Positions 46,394-57,130 of a stretch of DNA of 64,000 nt are shown here, in pieces (the first letter of the stretch is position 1; each line of letters begins with the position of its first letter). The translations under genes and the position numbers were made by a program. The DNA is from Larix kaempferi (Eukaryota > Streptophyta > Pinopsida > Pinales > Pinaceae), in contig BSBM01000753.1 of the NCBI GenBank assembly GCA_027924585.1, positions 23,874,001 to 23,938,000 of the forward strand, given 5' to 3'. The notes under the pieces were generated by a model, which saw nothing but the letters and a program-made list of their open reading frames with translations, made no database searches and was not told the DNA's origin.

Positions 46394-49109
46394 TGTAATG
46401 CACATATTTTGATTCGGCATATTTATTAGTTAGACACACCATACTTTACTTCTTATATATTTTGTCGAACTCAGCTCGACTGAGTAAACTATATTGGACC
46501 TCATTATATGATGTTACTCTGTCTTATGATTTCACCATGATTATGATGTTACTATGTTATGCAGTTATGATGTCATGATTATCATATGATTTCCTTATTT
46601 TACAATTGCAGTATATGTTTATATGTTTTCCTTAATGAAATGTGAAATATATGATTCGGTACGTGGATACCATCTTCTTATGTGAATTATTGAAATGTTA
46701 TATGTATCTATGATGAGCTAAAAGGTTACATGAAATGAAATGATAACATGGATCAATGGGCGATCAATGGAAAATGCTTTCTATAAATTGTATTTTGCAA
46801 AACACTAACCTACAGGACACAAGGGCTATGGGATAGCCAGTTACTTGATCTGATATACATTGGAAAGGAAAAACATGTTCATACAGCAAACCTTAGCAGC
46901 CAAAATGAGGATACGATAACACAAACTGATAATCCCGATAGCAGCAAGTATGAGTTGATAAGGGCGTAGGCCCAGTATGTTGAGAGGGATGGATGTGTTT
47001 CCCACCCTATGTTTCCATGAGACCCGAGGTCGTGGGAGGGCCATGCTGAGACACGCTCCCCATGTTGTTGTGATGACGATTGTCGGATGCCTGCTAGGGG
47101 AGGATAGGTCCGCTATTCAGCCGACGCTATCGCTCTCAAGTTCTATGTGGTCAAATCGGTGAGTCCGACATCCACTATTGTACTAGCAGAGGAAGGATAG
47201 GGAGGATGCTGGACGTAGGTTATGATGGGAGGATGTGTTAGTTAGCACTGTTGGGGGTTAGTATTCCTTGATTCCGATTTAGTGGAAGTAGGCACCCTTC
47301 CTGTACTTGATTGATTAAACTAATGTAAACATAAAGACAATGATGTTAAATCGTAAAGGGTTAACTGTTAAATAACCGAGGATGTTAAAGTAATTATACT
47401 ATATATTATGCTTGCTCTTCTGCATGGGGGTAGATACTATTACTAGTTAGCAAGTATGCATAGGCGGAATGGGGTTTGTTTATAGTACATGTCCGACATG
47501 TGCATACACTGGCCATGCATGCACACCTTGTACTTGTACAATATTACTGGTGTATAACATACTTGTCATGCTTGAATAGTAGTATAAATGTCATAAATAA
47601 CTCCGTTAAGGATACATCAATCAACTTAGGTAATGAATGGTTAGGTTGTCAATTTGTAAATAAGTGAATTAGTAATTATATGAAAACATTGTAATAATAA
47701 ACTAAGACAAGTATCGTCAGTTAACATTGTCATAGAAGAACTGTTGTGAATAGGGTAATGATAGTGTCTAATTAATTAGTAAAATTGTTTAAGCCCTCAC
47801 AAGTGCTTTGTTTATAAGAACAAGGATGCTATGTTGATGATAGGGTACTCATGTGATAAACAAATAATTAAGAATACTATGATTGATTCACCTTTTATTA
47901 TTGTCAAAGGGTGATTTAATTATTATTATTAATTAATAAATGATATTCCAGCAACATTTATATCCCTATCGTAACAAATGCAATATAAGTAAGATTTAAA
48001 ATATTGATTTATAAATTAATATTGTGTGATTAATTCCATTTCAAAAGTTAGCCATAATAAGATAATCATTTTTGGAATAAACGTGATGTGATGGAAAATG
48101 GATATTTAATTATTCAATGTTAATCTTGGAATTTAAACCTCAAGCTAAGTAGTCTCGACGGATAAGGTGGATCATTAAGACACATCATGTCCAAGTTGAC
48201 AAGGGGCAACTAATTATATAATATTTTATTAATTACATTAATAACATTTAAAATATCAAGGATGGCGGATAGACTTGTATTTAATGAAACTTGTCCCGAA
48301 TGGATAACCTTGGGGTGATAATCCCCACCGTAATAAATATTTACGACCGTCAATCCAAAACCAACTAATTTTTCCATGAGAGTAATTAATTATACATTTT
48401 TATAAAGAACCGTGTATGAATGAACTAGTGATAAGGGTAAATGTTGAGGGGCTCGAGAGGGGGATTTGGGGCGGTGGAGTAAGCCCAAGATATTCTCGAG
48501 GAAGGGAAATTATATAGAGGGGGAGAGCTTGGAGAAAGGGGGGTCTTTTGGATGGGGGAAGAAAAGAAGTTTGGAGAAGAGAAGTTGGGAGAACAGAAAG
48601 ATTTTGAGAACAAAAGGAAAGACTGCTCTCGGGATTATCAGATTGTGGGCTCGGGGGCTTGAAAATCCTTTGATTTCCAAGGGCCAGCAAGATTATAGCT
48701 GGTCGGTAGGGTGGACACTTCAGTTTGGCTGTCTAAGGGGTTATACAACCTGCTACAACTTACGGTTAGCATCAGCATCAGGTAATTTCCGTTATTTACT
48801 ATTATGCTTAAACTTACTGTAAACATGCATCACTTGCTATTTACTGATTTACTGCTATTTACTGATTTACTGAGTTGTGAAACATATTCTTATGCTAGAA
48901 CATGATTGTTGGAAAGAAAATATTGGTATGTTTGTCTATTTTAAATTACGAATGTAAGGTAATAAAAGAAAACACGACAGTACACTAAATATTATTTAGG
49001 CACATAGTAATTCTTAGAAATTTACTTCCATAAACTGGTAAAGTTAAAACATAGAAAATTAAACCTGAAATTTTACACAGTGCTCTGCTGTAAAAACCAG
49101 AGCACTACA
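46394..49109 (+). mobile_element. Element G (Ty3/gypsy chromovirus), first LTR (2716 bp)
   Basis: Starts TGTAATGCACATATTTTG and ends GAGCACTACA, followed by a primer-binding site. It matches the second G LTR (57131-59847) with about 17 differences by eye (~0.6%). CAAAT (46389-46393) is the candidate target duplication. A TATA-like TATAAAGA lies at 48401-48408. The open frames near 48400-48822 and 46977-47162 recur in both LTRs and code for nothing recognisable. Confidence 0.95.
48401..48408 (+). promoter_or_regulatory. G LTR TATA-like box
   Basis: TATAAAGA, preserved in the second LTR at 59138-59145, about 700 bp before the LTR end. Confidence 0.4.
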
Positions 49110-49111
49110 GA

Positions 49112-49123
49112 TGGTATCAGAGC
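49112..49123 (+). other. G primer-binding site (tRNA-iMet)
   Basis: TGGTATCAGAGC two bases after the first G LTR. Confidence 0.97.
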
Positions 49124-49255
49124 CTTTGTTCAGACTCTTGAACCTACAGGCCTATTCATGCTTCACCTAGAAAATTTAATTGATAGTTTACCTACTTGAC
49201 ATCCAGCCATAGTCATCCTTCAAGGTACCTGCACAACGATAACAACAATTACATA

Positions 49256-49286
<31 letters not shown>

Positions 49287-50481
49287 TAGTAAGAAGTCAA
49301 AACCCAATGTGTAAACTACATACTAAGATAATTTGAAGCTAAACAGGTAACCAAGGTTCGTATTGTGCAGGAGTCAATACGATTATAATTCTATCATTCT
49401 GAATGTAAATTTCCGCATTATTATCCACTTACTTAAATAATAATTATACCTCAACCGTTTTTTTTTTCTCCAAACACACATAGCCAACATGGGTAACATC
49501 ATAATATAATAGAATGTATAAATACATGCAATTCGATCCTAGAAATCTCAGTAGTAACAAAATAAAATAAGAAGAGGCAGGCAGCATACAACAAAAGCTT
49601 GATGGTATATCACCAGGGTCGAGATCCACAACGGCGAGATTGATGTGGGAACAAAAAGCCGATATCGAGTTTTTTTAAGGATAGTTTCCCAAATCTTTCA
49701 GAATGTCTTCTAAATTTAAATGAATCGAAAAGAGAATCTTAGCAATAACATGATTTCCAAGCATACCTATCTGGTTTCAATACAGTATATGTAAATGGGT
49801 TAACTTTATAAAATTTCAACCAAACTAAGAGCTTTGCTTTGGCTGGCAGATATATTAATATAAAACTATCCTTCCCAAACGCATTCATAGCTTCACGAAA
49901 ATCACATATCTTCCAGTAAGTAGAAAGAAATATAAACACAGGGTCTTTCGACTTACCAGCTATCCAGAGATCTTAGTCACGTAGCGACCTCTCGGAAACT
50001 CTAAAATTTCAAGCATTCGCCTTCAGTTCGAAACGAGAGCTGTAGGATGTACCTTAAACTCCAGATCTGAGCTCCTCCAGATCGAGGCACATAACCAATC
50101 CGTCGAAAGAAAAGCACATCGATCAAGTGTGTTTCGCAGGGATCCATCACGTCTCAGAGATCTACCTCTAAACTCCCACCCTCTCCAACGCTACAACTTC
50201 CAGTGTGAAGTTGCCCAGTAGTTACCAAAATGGACCCAGCCCGAGCACAACACATAAGAGGCATGCGCCCATAGGGCATGTCCAACGAGGCCCCGCATTC
50301 ACCAGGTTACCCGTGTGCAGAGTTCGCCGAATGGCTTCACCTTCGTTTTGTTGCTCTTAAATTTTGTTTCGAACCCCAAAGTATCGACCCCTGGCAGATC
50401 CACAACAGCTGCTCACGAATGGCATGCAACCTTCAAGCGTCAGGCTCACATAAGAGCATTCGTCAGGCTCACATAAGAGCA
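49124..50481 (+). mobile_element. G leader, upstream of the captured gene fragment
   Basis: About 1.36 kb with no retroelement protein. It contains an (AT)n run (49264-49288) and, at its end, a 23-bp tandem duplication (50438-50483) next to the captured fragment. Some of this sequence may also be captured host DNA, but I cannot identify it. Confidence 0.6.
49264..49288. repeat. (AT)n microsatellite in G leader
   Basis: The run differs in length and flanking A-tract from the matching site in the second copy (59996-60028). Confidence 0.95.
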
Positions 50482-50483
50482 TT
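50438..50483. repeat. 23 bp tandem duplication bordering captured fragment
   Basis: CGTCAGGCTCACATAAGAGC plus ATT repeats at 50438 and 50461. It lies directly against the end of the antisense coding fragment. Confidence 0.9.
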
Positions 50484-51551
50484 ACCAGTCGCACTCCATC
50501 TCCTTGAGAATTTCAATTGCTTCTTCATCATATACTGATTTCTCTTCGGCCATTCTCTTGAATTGGCGTGCTTCCATCTCAATAGAAACCTTCTCCTTTT
50601 GAAGACGCGATATCATGGCCATGGTTTCTTCTGCAGCAGTTGCAGCAGCGCTCCTCTCTTTTCCAGTTCCAGGTAAAGAGCCTTCCGTGCTTCCCTTTCT
50701 GCTCTAAGTGCTTCTTTCTCTTCTCCTGAATTTACCAGCCCATCAAGGTCAATCAAGGATAAAGTCCTTTCTGGTTGACACCAATCCTCTTATATTAAAT
50801 CTCTTTTCTCTGTAGATGTAGCACGGGCATCAGATACACCTGGAAGCTCGTTTATCGACATCCCGTCTACAAAAGATCTAGTAGCACCTTCCCCAATAAC
50901 AGTGTTTTGTTCAACCCCATGTAGGCCAGATGAATTGGCTTCCCTGTTGTGCAATGTCCCCTGGTTGACTTTACATTTGGATGACCATCTACAGTTGCCA
51001 TTATTGTGAAATGAATTGCAAAAGCAACGAGGACATCTCCCTTGCTGACAACACACCTTGCTTTCTTCAACTGCATGACAGCTGCAACAATCACTCTCGA
51101 CCTCAGTAATTTCCGTTTGCGTATCCTGAATCTCCACACTAGCCCTCCGATTTAACGATTGCCAGTCTTCAGGACCAACTGAATTCCAGTGGCAAGGATC
51201 ACTGCTGAGGATCTTTCGGCCAGCCGGAGATCGATCAAATGGCCCGCCAATAGATTCATTATTCACTATTCGTGTATTCACAGTGGAGGATGAACAACTT
51301 CCCTCGTGAGTGTAAATTCCCTCAAATGGAAACTTGTGAAGAACGGAGCTCCCTACGGTGGAAATTATTCTACTGGGGCATTCCACCAAAGCTGCCTGCA
51401 CACATATATTCTCAACCCCAGAATTCTGGTCCTCGATGAAATCATTGCAGGTGCAAGGCAAATGCAAACAAAGAAACTCATGAACTGTTCGCACCCTCTC
51501 CTTCAGGCACATATCTCACCGACATACACCAAACATTGTATCCCCGGCCAT
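50482..51551 (-). pseudogene. Captured DUF593 (GTD-binding) gene fragment, antisense, copy 1
   Basis: Read on the minus strand from ATG 51551. The last ~75 codons encode a coiled coil (ALYLELEKERSAAATAAEE, MEARQFKRMAEEKSVYDEEA) characteristic of the plant GTD-binding/zein-binding domain (DUF593), found in myosin-binding and FLOURY1-type proteins. The preceding ~240 codons are polar and Cys-rich (CCSCHAVEESKVCCQQGRC); I do not recognise them alone. Compared with copy 2 this copy has an extra TGA at 51516-51518 (CGA in copy 2) and a 1-base deletion in a T-run near 50660 that shifts the frame. Both copies share an in-frame TAA. Antisense placement between PBS and gag marks it as a transduced host fragment, not a retroelement gene. 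Whether an antisense RNA is made is unknown. Confidence 0.8.
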
Positions 51552-51868
51552 GGAGTCGCGCTCGCTGATGGTTGCAGAGCGGAACAGCTATGGAAAAGAG
51601 GGGCAGAAATGGCCGCGTCTTGGGGATTGACCCTATTTAGGGTTTCCCCCACCTTCCGAGGGCGGTGGGTTGCATGGAGAGACCGCGTGTCCTTCATGCA
51701 CACTCGCTCTTGCATGGCGGTGAACTGACACGAAGAGCCGCATGGCCATACCTTTTGCTTAGCCGAGAGTCGAGTGAAAAGGGCTAAGCGGTCGAGTAAA
51801 TTTTTCTTATTTATTTTTATTTATTTTTTTTAAATTTAGTTTTAATGTTATAACCTAGTTTTGGCAAA

Positions 51869-52146
51869 TTTCGTATATATATTTATATAGTGTTAGTATC
51901 ATTTTATTTAAAAATTAATTAAATTTTGTATACGTTTATATAGTGTTAGCGTTGCTTTATTTAAATTTAATTTCGTATATATATTTATATAGTGTTAGTA
52001 TCATTTTATTTAAAAATTAATTAAATTTTGTATACGTTTATATAGTGTTAGCGTTGCTTTATTTAAATTTAATTTCGTATATATATATTTATATAGTGTT
52101 AGCATCATTTTATTTAATTTAATTTGGTATACATTTATATAGTGTA
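51869..52146. repeat. 102 bp AT-rich tandem repeat in G leader
   Basis: Units starting TTTCGTATATATAT at 51869, 51971 and 52073; each unit is itself two ~50-bp half-repeats containing TTTATATAGTGTTAG. Confidence 0.92.
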
Positions 52147-52574
52147 TAACCTAAGTTTTGTGAAGAATTAAAATTTAATATTAAAGGTATAAAGTTACTC
52201 ATAAAACTTTAATTAAAGAGTTCATCATGGACTTTAAAATTATAAGGTTAATTATATTGAGATTGATGATTAAACCTATAAAATAAGGTTAATGATTATG
52301 AGATTAATAAAGGTTAAACCCTAAACGTTTAAAAATTAAATAAATGTCAGGGTTGATGCCGAATAGAATGTTATTCCAAATATCCATTTGAAATTTGCAA
52401 ATCGAGGTTGGAGTTTACGTAGGAATCTTTAGTAGATTTAGTGTCGGATGGCCTCATTAAAATGCAGTGAGCTATAGCTTATTTTTTTCTGAAAAGCATC
52501 TATTTGAAGATCAACTAACACGCTCCTTAGAAACTAAACGATGTGATGTTTTACTCCATGAATCAGGACCAATC

Positions 52575-55500
52575 ATGGTAACAACACGCAGAGGTCGAGG
52601 TCGGGGTCAAGGTCGACCACCGTCGCCGCCACCTCCGCCACCGTCATCACCGCCAACACCGCCACAACCAACCTCAACACCAGAAATGCAGATCATAATG
52701 AGGTCATTGGAGGCTATTATGACCACGATGAACAGGCAGTCGGAAAGGGCCGCCGCGGTGGAAACCACTCAAGTGAGTCGAGAAAACTCTGAAGGGGCAC
52801 ATGGCACAAGACTGGAACCGCTTCAGGACATATCGAGGGAGTTACAAAAGATAAAAATTCCAGAGTTTTCAGGAGGACGACCCGGTAAGCATGCCGAAGC
52901 ATGGTTGGAAGGCATGAAGAGATGCTTCGCATTGAATGAGTACACATCTAGTTCCAAGGCTAGGATGGCCATCTTTCAGCTTAAAGGTGATGCTTTGAAT
53001 TGGTGGTCAGATCTCGAGAAGCAGTTGCACCTTACTCCTCTTACAACTTCTTGGGAACTGTTCGAGGAAAGGTTCCACATGAAGTATTTACCAAATTATT
53101 ACAAGGAAGAATAGGCAGGTGCACTCCATGCCTTAGTACAGGGAGACAAGATAGTGGAGGAGTATGAATCTCGGTGAACTAGTAAAATATGTTCCTTACC
53201 TGGATGCAGATGATTGTCAGGTAGAGCGTTTTGTGTATGGACTTAACTACAAGATTAGAGCTGCTGTGCGGATGTGGAAGCCAACTTCAGTTGCCATGGC
53301 AGTTGAGTATGCTCGTTATGCAGCTGATATGTCAGATGGAAAAGGGGGTAGTAAGTTGACAGGAACCAATCAGTATGTTACAGGGAAGGCGTCACGCCCT
53401 TACTTCAGGGGAGGACAATCTAGGCCTCCTCCTTACGGTAACAGGTTCACACCGAGGGGTAATACTTCAGTTAACTCAATCTCGCAGGCATCGTCCGCAA
53501 CCCACCAAAGCCAGGGACGTATGCAGGGAAGTTCCTATAGAGGAGCAAGGGGTTTTAGAGGAACCAGGGGAAGGAACTCATCTCAGAGGATTCCTTCGAG
53601 CAACAGGCAAGCCCCTCCCAATCTCTCTTGTTGGGGATGCGGAGGTCCTCATTTCAAGCGAGACTGTCCCAAGGGTCAGGAAAGCAGCAGGCACAGGGAA
53701 GGAAAAGCACCCATGGATAGTTCGGGTAACAGTCATCGGATTCATGCGGCGGTGCATAACCACCAAGCAGAACATCAGTCTACCGTAGTAGAATCCACTG
53801 GTAATGTAAACAATGTCAAACTTAAAATTTTGTTTGATCCAGGAGCAACTGATAGTTTTATTTCACCATTTGCATTAGATAAATGTGGGTTGGCAGCCTA
53901 CGAGCACGGTGATTTCAAACTGGTTGAAATGGCTTCAGGAGCTAAGCAACCAGTAGGTCTTAAAGTGACAGGTTGTGAGGTTGACTTAGGAGTGTGCACC
54001 ACTAAGTTGGATGCTTATGTCACCAATTTGGGGACTTATGACCTCATTATTGGCATGGATTGGTTAGAAAACCATAGAGATTTCATAGATTGCTATGCGA
54101 AGATGGTGTTGTGCCTCGATGACGAGGGAAGGACAATTCAAATCCAAGGCTTGAAGAGGAAGGTATCCCTCCGTTTCATCTCTATGGTGAAAGCTAAGCA
54201 GTGCCTAAGACAAGGATGCCAGTTGCTCGTAGTGGAGGCCGTGAGCGATAGTAAAGGACCTTCCTTGAATTCTTACCCAATACTTTCTGAGTTCAAGGAT
54301 GTCTTTCCGAAGGAATTACCAGGACTACCTCCAGAAAGAGAGCTCGATTTCACAATCGAACTAAAACCTGGTGCAGAACCTATCTCAAAAACTCCTTATA
54401 GAATGACAACTCCAGAGCTCCGTGAGTTACAGATCCAGTTAAAAGAATTGCTAGATTTGGGACTGATTAGACCCAGTATCTCACCGTGGGGAGCACCAGT
54501 GATCTTCGTTAAGAAGAAGGATGGATCTCTGCGACTGTGCATAGATTACAGAGATTTGAACAAGGCCACCGTGAAGAACAGGTATCCCTTACCAAGAATC
54601 GATGACCTCTTTGATCAAATGAAAGGTGCGTCAGTCTTCTCAAAAATAGATTTACGATCAGGGTATCACCAGTTGAGGATCAAGGAAGGCGACATTCCTA
54701 AGACTGCCTTTCGAACTCGATTTGGGCATTACGAGTTTGTAGTGGTACCATTTGGTTTGACCAATGCTCCAGCTGTATTCATGAGCCTCATGAATGGTGT
54801 CTTCCGAAAATACTTGGACCACTTTGTTCAGGTCTTCTTAGATTATATTCTTATCTATTCTAAGAATGAGAAGGAGCACGAGGAACACTTGCGGTTAGTC
54901 TTGACGTGCTTAAAGGAACATAAACTTTATGGTAAATTGTCAAAGTGTTCCTTCTTCCAAAAAGAGATTCACTACTTAGGGCACATCATCTCAGGTGAAG
55001 GGATTTCCGTAGACCCAGAAAAGGTAAAGGCCATTGAAGATTGGCCAATTCCAAGGAATGCTCATGAGGTGCGCAGCTTCATGGGGTTAGCAGGCTATTA
55101 CCGGAGGTTTGTGGAAGGATTTTCTAAAATTGCAAAACCTATTACCACCTTGCAACGCAAGGGAATCCGGTATGAATGGACCGATGAATGCGATGCCGCT
55201 TTTACCCAGTTAAAAAGATTGTTGACAAGTGCACCGATCTTGCGGGTACTAGACATGGATAAAGATTTCATGGTATGCACCGATGCCTCGAAGCAAGGAT
55301 TAGGAGTGGTGTTGATGCAGGAAGGTGGGGTAATAGCTTATGCATCTCGAAAGTTGAAACCTCATGAGGAGCAGTATGCCACGCATGATCTAGAATTGGC
55401 AGCGGTAATGTTGGCACTAAAATTATGGAGACACTACCTAGTTGGTAGAAGCTTCACCCTTAAAACAGACCATCAGAGCTTGCAGTACATATTTACCCAA

Positions 55501-57091
55501 AGGGATTTGAATGCTAGGCAAAGGCGATGGAGTGAGTTCATGAGTGAGTATGACTTTGGTATCTCTTACATCAAAGGAAAGAAGAATGTGGTGGCAGACG
55601 CTCTAAGCCGAAGGCCGAGACTTTTCTCCTTAATTCCCTTGAAGGTTGACTTGAGGGAAAGGGTACTAGGACAACTATTGGGCGATAGTTGGTATCTAAA
55701 AGTAACCTCAGCTATTCAGAATGGAAAGAAACAGGAATTGAAGTATGATGGGTACCATCTTGAAGAAGATGGGTTGTTGCGGTATCAGGGAAGGATGTAT
55801 GTTCCTAAGGAAGGTGATATCAGGAAAACATTCCTTAGAGAGGCCCATAGATCACATTACTGTGCCCACCCAGGAGTGAATAAGATGTATGCTGACATGA
55901 AGCAACTCTTCTTTTGGCCAGGTATGAAGATGGATGTAGTGGATTTTGTTTCGAAGTGCCTTGAGTGTCAACAAGTGAAGGCAGATCATCGTCACCCGGC
56001 CGGTCTCCTACAACCGCATGATATTCCTATGACTAAATGGGAAGTCATTTCCATGGACTTCATTGTAGGATTACCACTCACATCTCTGAGACATAATGCT
56101 ATTTTGGTGGTAGTTGACAAACTGACCAAAAGTGCTCACTTCATTCCAGTCAGAGACACCTATGATGTGACAGATGTGGCAAGGGTATTCATAAATGAGA
56201 TTGTACGTCTTCATGGAGTTCCTAAAAAGATAATCTCTGACAGAGACCCTAAGTTCAGCTCCAGATTTTGGACAAGCATGCAGTCAGCATTAGGGACACA
56301 GTTGAACTTAAGCTCAGCTTATCACCCCGAGACAGATGGACAGACTGAGAGGGTGAATCAAGTGATGGAGGACATGCTTAGGATGTATGTTATGGATCAG
56401 CAGACACAGTGGGAGAAATATCTTCGTTTAGTGGAGTTTGCATACAACAATAGTCATCACAGCTCCATTGGTATGCCGCCATATCAGGCATTGTATGGGA
56501 GGCCGTGCAGGACACCACTCAGTTGGGACAGGTTAGAGGATCGAGTTTTAATTGGGCCTGAATTGATTCAGGAAATGGAGGAGCAAGTGATACAGATTAG
56601 GCAGCGGCTGAAGGAAGCACAGGATAGGAAAAAGAGTTACGCTGATGCACACAGATCAGATAGAACTTATGGAGTAGGGGATCGTGTATTTATTCGCATC
56701 AGACCAAATAAAAGTACCATTCGGTTTGGGAAGGGTACCAAGTTGTCACCTCACTTTATAGGTCCATTTGAGATTCTTGAGAAAATCGGACCAGTTGCTT
56801 ATCGTCTCGCGCTGCCACCCCCACTTGCATAAAACTCATAATGTATTTCATGTTTCTGTATTACGACATTACATAGCTGATGAGACTCACAAAATTCATT
56901 GGAAGGAATTGCAGGTCTCGGACGAGGGAACCTTCAGGGTCGAACCATTATGTATACTTGATCGTACGGTTCGACAGCTCCGTAGTCGCCATGTGGACCA
57001 AGTTAAGGTCCAATGGGACAAGTATAGCCCCGGGTCTGCTACCTAGGAGGACGCAGAGACCATGCGTCGAGATTTTCCCTCACTATTTTGA
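52575..57091 (+). pseudogene. Element G gag-pol, copy 1, inactivated
   Basis: Gag starts at ATG 52575 with an Arg-rich then proline-rich N-terminus. Lesions: TAG at 53112 (CAG in copy 2); a frame change just before 53175 consistent with ~5 missing bases, shared with copy 2; an extra C in a C-run near 56816-56821 near the end of pol; and TAG at 57044 where a Trp is expected. Between these, 53164-56832 is open for 1222 codons: gag C-terminus with zinc knuckle [13 protein letters not shown] (residues ~155-167), protease [10 protein letters not shown] (~221), RT (~455-600), RNase H TDASKQG (~706), integrase finger [10 protein letters not shown]...CLECQQVK (~893-939), and core motifs [14 protein letters not shown] and HPETDGQTE. 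The RT catalytic motif reads FLDY: the second Asp (54844-54846) is Tyr. A chromodomain-like tail follows in the shifted frame. Confidence 0.95.
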
Positions 57092-57095
57092 CCAT

Positions 57096-57130
57096 AACTT
57101 CGGGACGAAGTTTCCCGAAGGGTGGGTGTA
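57096..57130 (+). promoter_or_regulatory. G hairpin and polypurine tract
   Basis: Hairpin AACTTCG-GGA-CGAAGTT (57096-57112) begins five bases after the pol stop. GAAGGGTGGGTGTA (57117-57130) abuts the second LTR. Confidence 0.9.
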
